Below the pieces are notes generated by a model, which was given only the letters and a program-made list of their open reading frames with translations, made no database searches and was not told the DNA's origin. Position numbers and translations under genes: made by a program. Positions 58,608-64,000 of a stretch of 64,000 nucleotides of DNA are shown one piece after another. Source of the DNA: CAVQBP01 sp963848195 (lineage in GTDB: Bacteria > Bacteroidota > Ignavibacteria > Ignavibacteriales > Ignavibacteriaceae); assembly GCA_963848195.1 (NCBI GenBank), contig CAWKCY010000006.1, positions 62,001 through 126,000 on the forward strand, given 5' to 3'. The number at the start of each line of letters is the position of its first letter. Position 1 is the first letter of the stretch.

Positions 58608-59749
58608 ATGAATATATTATTTATAACACACTATAGTGCATTATATGGTGCTAACCGTTCATTATTATCATTATTAGAAGGTTTAAAGGAAATGATGTTA
58701 ATCCAATAGTCTTTTTGCCATATGATGGACCATTTTTGGAAGAATTAAAAAAAGAAATATACCTTATTATAAAATAAAATTTAGATCATGGATGGCTCAA
58801 AAGGATTATTTATTTACGATAAAGGCAATAATCAGATTTTTAATAAATTTAATTATTATTCCAAAACTATGTTTTAAGGTTTTAAAGTATAGAACCTTCT
58901 ATTATTTATTCTAATTCTTCTGTTACACCTATTGGAATATATCTTTCTTTGATTCTTGGATACCGCATATCTGGCATATACGTGAACTTGGTAAATTGGA
59001 TTATAATTTTGATTATGATTTTGGTCAGAAATATTTCTTTTATATGATGAGAAAATCAGATGCTATTGTTATAATTTCAAACTATGTAAAAAATCTATTA
59101 TTTAAAGGTGATTGGGATAATATAAATATTATATCAAATGGTGTTTTTTCGGTGAAAAATCTTGATTATAAGCTGGATAAAAAAATTAAAGAAAATGATA
59201 GTTTCACTTTTGTAATGATGAGTGTTGTTGACCCATCTAAAGGTATCCATGAAGCAATCCAAGCAATTGGATTACTATGGAATGATGTAAAAAATATAAG
59301 ATTGAATATTTATGGTGACTATAAAAATAAAACTTATAAAGAACAATTAGATAATATAATTAGAGAATCCAATTTATCAACTTTAATTAATTTTATGGGA
59401 TTCGTTAATAATCCATTTGAAATATATAAGAACAGTGATGCAGTGTTGGTATGCTCTAGATATGAAGCATGGGGAAGAGTAGCAGCTGAGGCCATGATAT
59501 CAGGCGTTTCCTGTAATTGCTCTAAATAAAGGTGGCACAAAAGAAATAATAATAAATAATTTCAATGGATTATTGTATAATAATATCAATGAAATGTTAG
59601 AATGCATGAAATTCGTAATAAAGAATAAAAATATTGTAAATAAATTGACAAAAAATGCACAAGTTTATTCTCTGAACAATTTTAGTGTAGAACAATATAC
59701 AAAAAATATATTGAATGTAATTAACAAATTAACATTGATTAAACATTGA
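58608..59749 (+). CDS. GT4-family glycosyltransferase, frameshifted
   Basis: ATG 58608 starts NILFITHYSALYGANRSLLSL, a typical GT4 opening. The middle is scrambled by indels. From 58996 the C-terminal domain is clear: FVMMSVVDPSKGIHEAIQAI, LINFMGFVNNPFEIY and the nucleotide-sugar site SRYEAWGRVAAEAMISG. After a further shift near 59515, PVIALNKGGTKEII and the final helix follow to TGA 59747. Adds a sugar to the growing repeat unit. Specificity unknown. Confidence 0.83.
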
Positions 59750-60978
59750 ACATTTTGATCTTTAGTTGGTGCTTTATCAAGAAATTTTGATCCATTTTTA
59801 CATAAAAATTATAACCTGTTTTTTATAATGATAATATTTATTTTACTTCTAATTTCACTTGTTCTATGGTCACCTACAGTTTTACTTTTATTCCCATTTA
59901 ACTTAAATATAGTAACATTTTTACTACATATTTTTGTAATATTTTTTTTATATTTTAAGCATAAAAGAAGATTTTCAAAAATTTTATTATTTTTATCATT
60001 ATCATATTTTTGCTGTGTTACTTTTTCAATACTTATCAATAATAACCCTACCTATATTACTAGAACTATATGGTTTATAACTTCCTTAATGATCATTAAT
60101 TTTATAAGTAAAAAAGAAATAAACAAATTTATTGATATTTATTCACAATTTGTTTTAATATTATTAATAACTTCTTTAATAGGATTTATATATGCATTAT
60201 TGGGTGGAAAACCGATTTTTATAATCGATTACAGATCATATAATCATTTATATTTATATTTTACTACTTTTACTAATAGTGTCTCAGGCAATGTTATTAG
60301 AGTAGCAGGTATTTATGATGAACCAGGAGCATTTACTTTTATTATATGGATAAATATTATATTAAGAGATCAATACAAAAAAAATGAAAAATTAACTTTA
60401 TTAATCCTGTTTTTAAGTAATTTAACTTTAAGTTTAATCGGTATAATTTTTACTATATTCTATATTTTTTATAAATATATTTTTATTAATAAAAATAAGA
60501 AACTACTTAAAATAAGTACTTTAGCATTTTTATTGTTATTATTGTACAATTATTTAGAATCAGAACCAGAGTTTAATTTTCTGTTTGAACTATTTAATTA
60601 TGATCCGGGTAAAGGTTTATTGGTAGGTGATAATAGGACACCAGAAGTTGATAATTTTTTAAAATATTTAATAAGGAAATTTTATTATTTGGTGAAAGTT
60701 CATTTTCATTTTATAGAAGGGCAATAGGTTCTATAGCTGCAAATCCTTTTACGCCTATCTATTACAATGGAATAATCGTTTCATGGTTTTATTATTTTAT
60801 TGTCTTATTACTTTTAATAAACGCTATACGATATAAAAATATTTATTTTCTACTCATTTTTATTAATATTACAAAGACCTTACGTAATGGAAAATGGATA
60901 TGCACTATTAATTTTATTTGCCTTTAGAGCAATATCAGAAGAAAATAATATAAAATCATTTTTGTATAAAAAAAACAA
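59746..60978 (+). CDS. O-antigen/capsule polymerase (Wzy-like), frameshifted
   Basis: Polytopic inner-membrane protein of about 10-11 helices. A large periplasmic loop holds the motif RVAGIYDEPGAF, frequent in Wzy polymerases. The uninterrupted part is 59828-60727. An upstream stretch in the same frame (LSRNFDPFLHKNY) and a possible TTG start at 59746 extend it, and after 60715 another frame continues with AIGSIAANPFTPIYYNG and a last helix. The end near 60978 is approximate. Confidence 0.75.
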
Positions 60979-60983
60979 TAAGT

Positions 60984-61706
60984 ATGCTTACAATAATTAC
61001 AGCTACAAAAAATTCGATAAAACACATAAGCAAGCTTGTTTATAGTTTACAGAACCAAACAAGTAATGATTTTTGTTGGATTATTATTGATGGAAATTCA
61101 CAAGGTGGAACTGTAGAATATTTGAAAATATTACAGTCAATTGAACTTACAATAATTTCGCAAAATGACTTCGGAATTTATGATGCACTTAATAAAGGGA
61201 TAAAACTTTGTGGGACAAAATACTATTTAATATTAGGAGCAGATGATATACTTAAACCTGATGCAATCGAATATCTTAATTTTACAATTGATAAAAAGGA
61301 ATTTGATATTTTGAGTTGTAATTTAATAATTAATAAAAAAATAGTTACAATAAGTAAAAAGCCTATATGGTTTGTTTGTCATAAAGCCCTTGTATCTGAA
61401 CATTCTGTGGCAACACTATTTAAAACAGACTTACATAAAAGATATGGTTTATATACAAATAAATATCCAATTGCAGCTGATATGTTCTTTTTATTAAAAG
61501 TTTATTTAGGAGGAGCTAAATTTATTTATTCACAACATATTTTAGGTGAATTTGGAATTAAAGGTATTAGCTCCCGACAGCATTTAGAAGTTATTTGTCA
61601 ACAAGCTTGTGGAATGGTTGAGCTGGGTTATAGTAAATACTTACAATTATTATTATTAACTTTATGCTTAATTAAATTATTAATAAAAAAAGAGAATTTT
61701 AATTGA
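60984..61706 (+). CDS. GT2-family glycosyltransferase
   Basis: GT-A fold inverting enzyme, intact, 240 residues. LTIITATKNS at the start, WIIIDGNSQGGT, DFGIYDALNKGI, and LILGADD as the metal-binding DxD-like motif. The C-terminal ISSRQHLEVICQQ is like colanic-acid/WcaA-type enzymes. It overlaps the following gene by 4 bases. Confidence 0.9.
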   Translation: MLTIITATKNSIKHISKLVYSLQNQTSNDFCWIIIDGNSQGGTVEYLKILQSIELTIISQNDFGIYDALNKGIKLCGTKYYLILGADDILKPDAIEYLNFTIDKKEFDILSCNLIINKKIVTISKKPIWFVCHKALVSEHSVATLFKTDLHKRYGLYTNKYPIAADMFFLLKVYLGGAKFIYSQHILGEFGIKGISSRQHLEVICQQACGMVELGYSKYLQLLLLTLCLIKLLIKKENFN

Positions 61707-62830
61707 GTAATATTGATATTTTACATATATATACTGGTACTGCAGGTATATCTGGAACTTATTTACATTCTATATACAAAAATTTAAATTTTAAATATAA
61801 ACAAGAATGTATTACAAATTATTACTATCCTTTTGAGGAAGGTAAAAAGATTTTTTTTAAGAATTCCGAATTAACGGGTGGAAAATATTATAAAAATAGG
61901 AGAACAAGATTGATTTATAGATATTATGAATTAACATCGGGATTTATATATGTAATAGTCTATATTTTGAAAAATAATGTAAAAAAAGTTAATTATTCTT
62001 TAATAATGTCTTTAAAAATTCAAATATATTTTTTATTAGTTTTGAGGAAATTTCTGAGAACTAAGATAATAATTACGTGTCATGATATTATCCCATTTGA
62101 AACAACATATTCGAATAGGAATAAAAGTTTTATAGTATTTAGTAAAATATACCATTTAGCTGATTTTCTTATCGTCCATAATAAAAGTTCATTTATCAAT
62201 CTCAAAAATTTCTATAACATTAATGTGGATAAAATATTTTTTCATCATTTCCCTATTATGGATAGTTCATTGATATTTCCATTGGTGCCTAAAAGTAATA
62301 ATAAAATTAAATTTCTTTTTATAGGACATTTACGTAAAGAAAAGGGGCTTAATATTTTAATTGAGGCATGGGAACTGTTATTCCACGAAGATTTAAATAT
62401 TAGTCTAACAATAGCAGGGAATAAACCCCCAAATGTGGAATATGAATTTGAAAAGTTGAAGACTAAAAATTGCACGATTTATAATGATTATGTAGATGAT
62501 AAGACGTATCATAGATTATTATGTGAATCTAACTATGTTATTTTACCATATTTAAGTGGAACAAATACAGGTATTATATCAAGTGCAATTAGTGTAAATA
62601 CCGTTCCAATAACAAGTGATTTACCGATGTTTCTAAATAATTCTTTGGTATTTCCTCTAAGATATCTTTAAAAGTGGAGATGTAGCTGATTTGGTGAAAA
62701 AATTAAAAGAAGTTATTTCCAGAAATGAAACATATGATGAAATTATTAATATTTGTCAAATTAAAAAAAAGAATTATCAAATAGATTATTCAAAAAGTCT
62801 TATTGATTGTTATAATCATATAGATAATTA
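61703..62830 (+). CDS. GT4-family glycosyltransferase, frameshift near the C-terminus
   Basis: Starts MSNIDILHIYTGTAGISGTY (nucleotide loop). ITCHDIIPFE, then the C-terminal domain KFLFIGHLRKEKGLNILIEAWELL, TIAGNKPP and LPYLSGTNTGIISSAIS. The frame stops at 62671, but the last helices (KSGDVADLVKKLKEVISRN onward) continue in the next frame, so the gene ends roughly at 62820-62830. That tail is fused in frame to the next gene, probably by an indel. Confidence 0.83.
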
Positions 62831-62894
62831 TCCGGCCTATGAGCAATATTATCATTTATTAAAATTATTTTGCTTCTCAATTTTTTTAATTAAA

Positions 62895-63935
62895 ATGAAA
62901 AATCTTCTATCATTTTGGGAAGATCATCTTCCTGATAAAGAAAATTATTTGTTAAGCAAAAATAGTTATGATATTTCTAATCTTGAATGTTCCTTTTATT
63001 TATCAAATATTAATACCGCTAAAGCTCACTCAATAATTTATGAACCTGGCATCATTACCAATTTTTATTTAAAAAGTTATGATATTATATCATTATGCAA
63101 TAATCATATTACTGATGGAGGAATAGAAGCAATAAATTTTATTGAAAATGAGTTAAAAAAAAATGATGTTAAACCTATTGGCACGAAGAAAAATATTTAC
63201 ATTGATTTAAAAATTTCAAACCGTATTATTAGAATAGTTTCTTGTATGATTAATTCAGATAAATATTCAAGTTATCTAATCGATGTTAATGAAGTATTAA
63301 GTAAAAGTTCCAAATTAAGAAAAGGATGTTCTTTTTTGATTTTATATATACATTGGGGTTATGAATCAGAATATATCCCTTTGCCAGAACCTTCCATTGT
63401 AAAATTAGCAAAAAAACTAATTGATAATGGGATTGATTTAATTATAGGGAGCCATCCTCATATTCCACAAGTATATGAAATCTATAAAAATAGACATATT
63501 TATTATTCCATCGGGAATGCTAATTTTAAATTTATAGAGGGAGAAAAATATAGTCTTACACATATTGGTGTTGTAATAAATATGGATATAAATGAAAATA
63601 ATTTTTTTATAGATAATAAATGTTTCAATATTGATGAAGTTGGAAATGTTACTAATTTCAATAATCTAATATTGAAGAGATATTCGTGTGTTAATAATAA
63701 ATGTTATTTTTTAAATTATTACTTTTATGCGAGTGAAACGTATCTGAAAAAAAATATTCAATCTTTCTTGATAAGAGTAAAAAAGAATGGGATAAAACAA
63801 TTAATAATATTCATCGGGTGGTTACTTTTTCCAAAAACTATTATTTATATGTTATTTTATATTATCTCTTCTATATTCAAGTTTATTAAAAAGACAGAAG
63901 AATTTTATCCCTTCTTAAATAATAAAGAAAGATGA
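62895..63935 (+). CDS. CapA-like capsule biosynthesis protein
   Basis: PGA_cap/CapA metallophosphoesterase-like family (PF09587). ISNLECS, IISLCNNHITDGG, ILYIHWGYESEYIPLP and IIGSHPHIPQ are the conserved metal-site motifs in order, and YYSIGNANF follows. A C-terminal membrane helix is near 370-400 of the open frame. The first strand with the usual GD is not visible, so the N-terminus may be disturbed. The open frame extends back to 62691 into the previous gene's tail; ATG 62895 is a provisional start. Confidence 0.8.
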   Translation: MKNLLSFWEDHLPDKENYLLSKNSYDISNLECSFYLSNINTAKAHSIIYEPGIITNFYLKSYDIISLCNNHITDGGIEAINFIENELKKNDVKPIGTKKNIYIDLKISNRIIRIVSCMINSDKYSSYLIDVNEVLSKSSKLRKGCSFLILYIHWGYESEYIPLPEPSIVKLAKKLIDNGIDLIIGSHPHIPQVYEIYKNRHIYYSIGNANFKFIEGEKYSLTHIGVVINMDINENNFFIDNKCFNIDEVGNVTNFNNLILKRYSCVNNKCYFLNYYFYASETYLKKNIQSFLIRVKKNGIKQLIIFIGWLLFPKTIIYMLFYIISSIFKFIKKTEEFYPFLNNKER

Positions 63936-63943
63936 GAAAATAA

Positions 63944-64000
63944 TTGTTTGAAAAACTTTATAATTATTCGCCTATATCTCTTCAAAATTTTTTTATACGA
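63944..64000 (+). CDS. possible CapK-like adenylate-forming enzyme, first codons only
   Basis: A TTG start followed by FEKLYNYSPISLQNFFIR resembles the N-terminus of CapK/PaaK-like proteins in capsule loci. Only 19 codons are in the window, so this is a weak call. Confidence 0.35.
   Translation, partial: MFEKLYNYSPISLQNFFIR

Overview
This is a low-GC, gene-dense window from a bacterium that looks like a member of the Ignavibacteria or a close relative in the Chlorobiota/Bacteroidota (FCB) group. The clues are a beta-propeller/Y_Y_Y sensor kinase, a WG-repeat protein, many small lipoproteins including a lipoprotein serpin, a DUF1207-like barrel, a divergent membrane pyrophosphatase, and very many small palindromic intergenic repeats. 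The lineage is an inference from gene content. No rRNA, tRNA, CRISPR array or recognisable transposase was seen.

Layout. 1-0.8 kb: end of a GT4 glycosyltransferase gene. 1.4-6.2 kb: a run of small secreted lipoproteins around a serpin. 6.2-11 kb: a compact unit of histidine kinase, sigma54-dependent response regulator, secreted coiled-coil protein and outer-membrane barrel. 11-16 kb: a broken ParE/antitoxin pair, a conserved acidic hypothetical, obgE, and a radical SAM gene lying between two copies of a 109-bp repeat. 16-24.5 kb: housekeeping genes (prs-rplY-pth, hppA, rpsF-ssb-rpsR-rplI, rpmB, tsaC) and a WG-repeat protein. 24.7-32 kb: propeller kinase, a roughly 0.9-kb 9-bp minisatellite, a PfkB sugar kinase and an MscS channel. 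32-41 kb: a complete his operon on the minus strand (hisG-D-C-B-H-A-F-IE) followed by a DUF1207-like barrel. 41-51.2 kb: a toxin-antitoxin island with five or six intact modules and many broken ones, including a segmental duplication of about 0.9 kb and a PIN toxin gene split into two halves. 52-64 kb: a very AT-rich capsule/exopolysaccharide cluster (tyrosine autokinase/Wzz, flippase, nitroreductase-like protein, pyruvyl transferase, glycosyltransferases, polymerase, CapA, start of a CapK-like gene).

The most interesting regulatory signal is directly upstream of hisG. On the minus strand there is a 24-codon leader ORF with six histidine codons, four of them consecutive, then an intrinsic terminator whose 5' arm can alternatively pair with the end of the leader ORF. 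This is the layout of translation-coupled his attenuation. A second candidate is the rpsF leader, where the ribosome binding site lies in the closing stem of a possible S6:S18-type autoregulatory fold.

A caution for the whole window: many genes, including the normally essential obgE and the biosynthetic hisC, carry single-base frameshifts. At most sites I could resolve, removing one base from a short homopolymer restores the family sequence. This points to consensus sequence errors more than to mass pseudogenisation. Disrupted genes are therefore given as single spans. The toxin-antitoxin remnants are different: they lack whole domains and look genuinely decayed.
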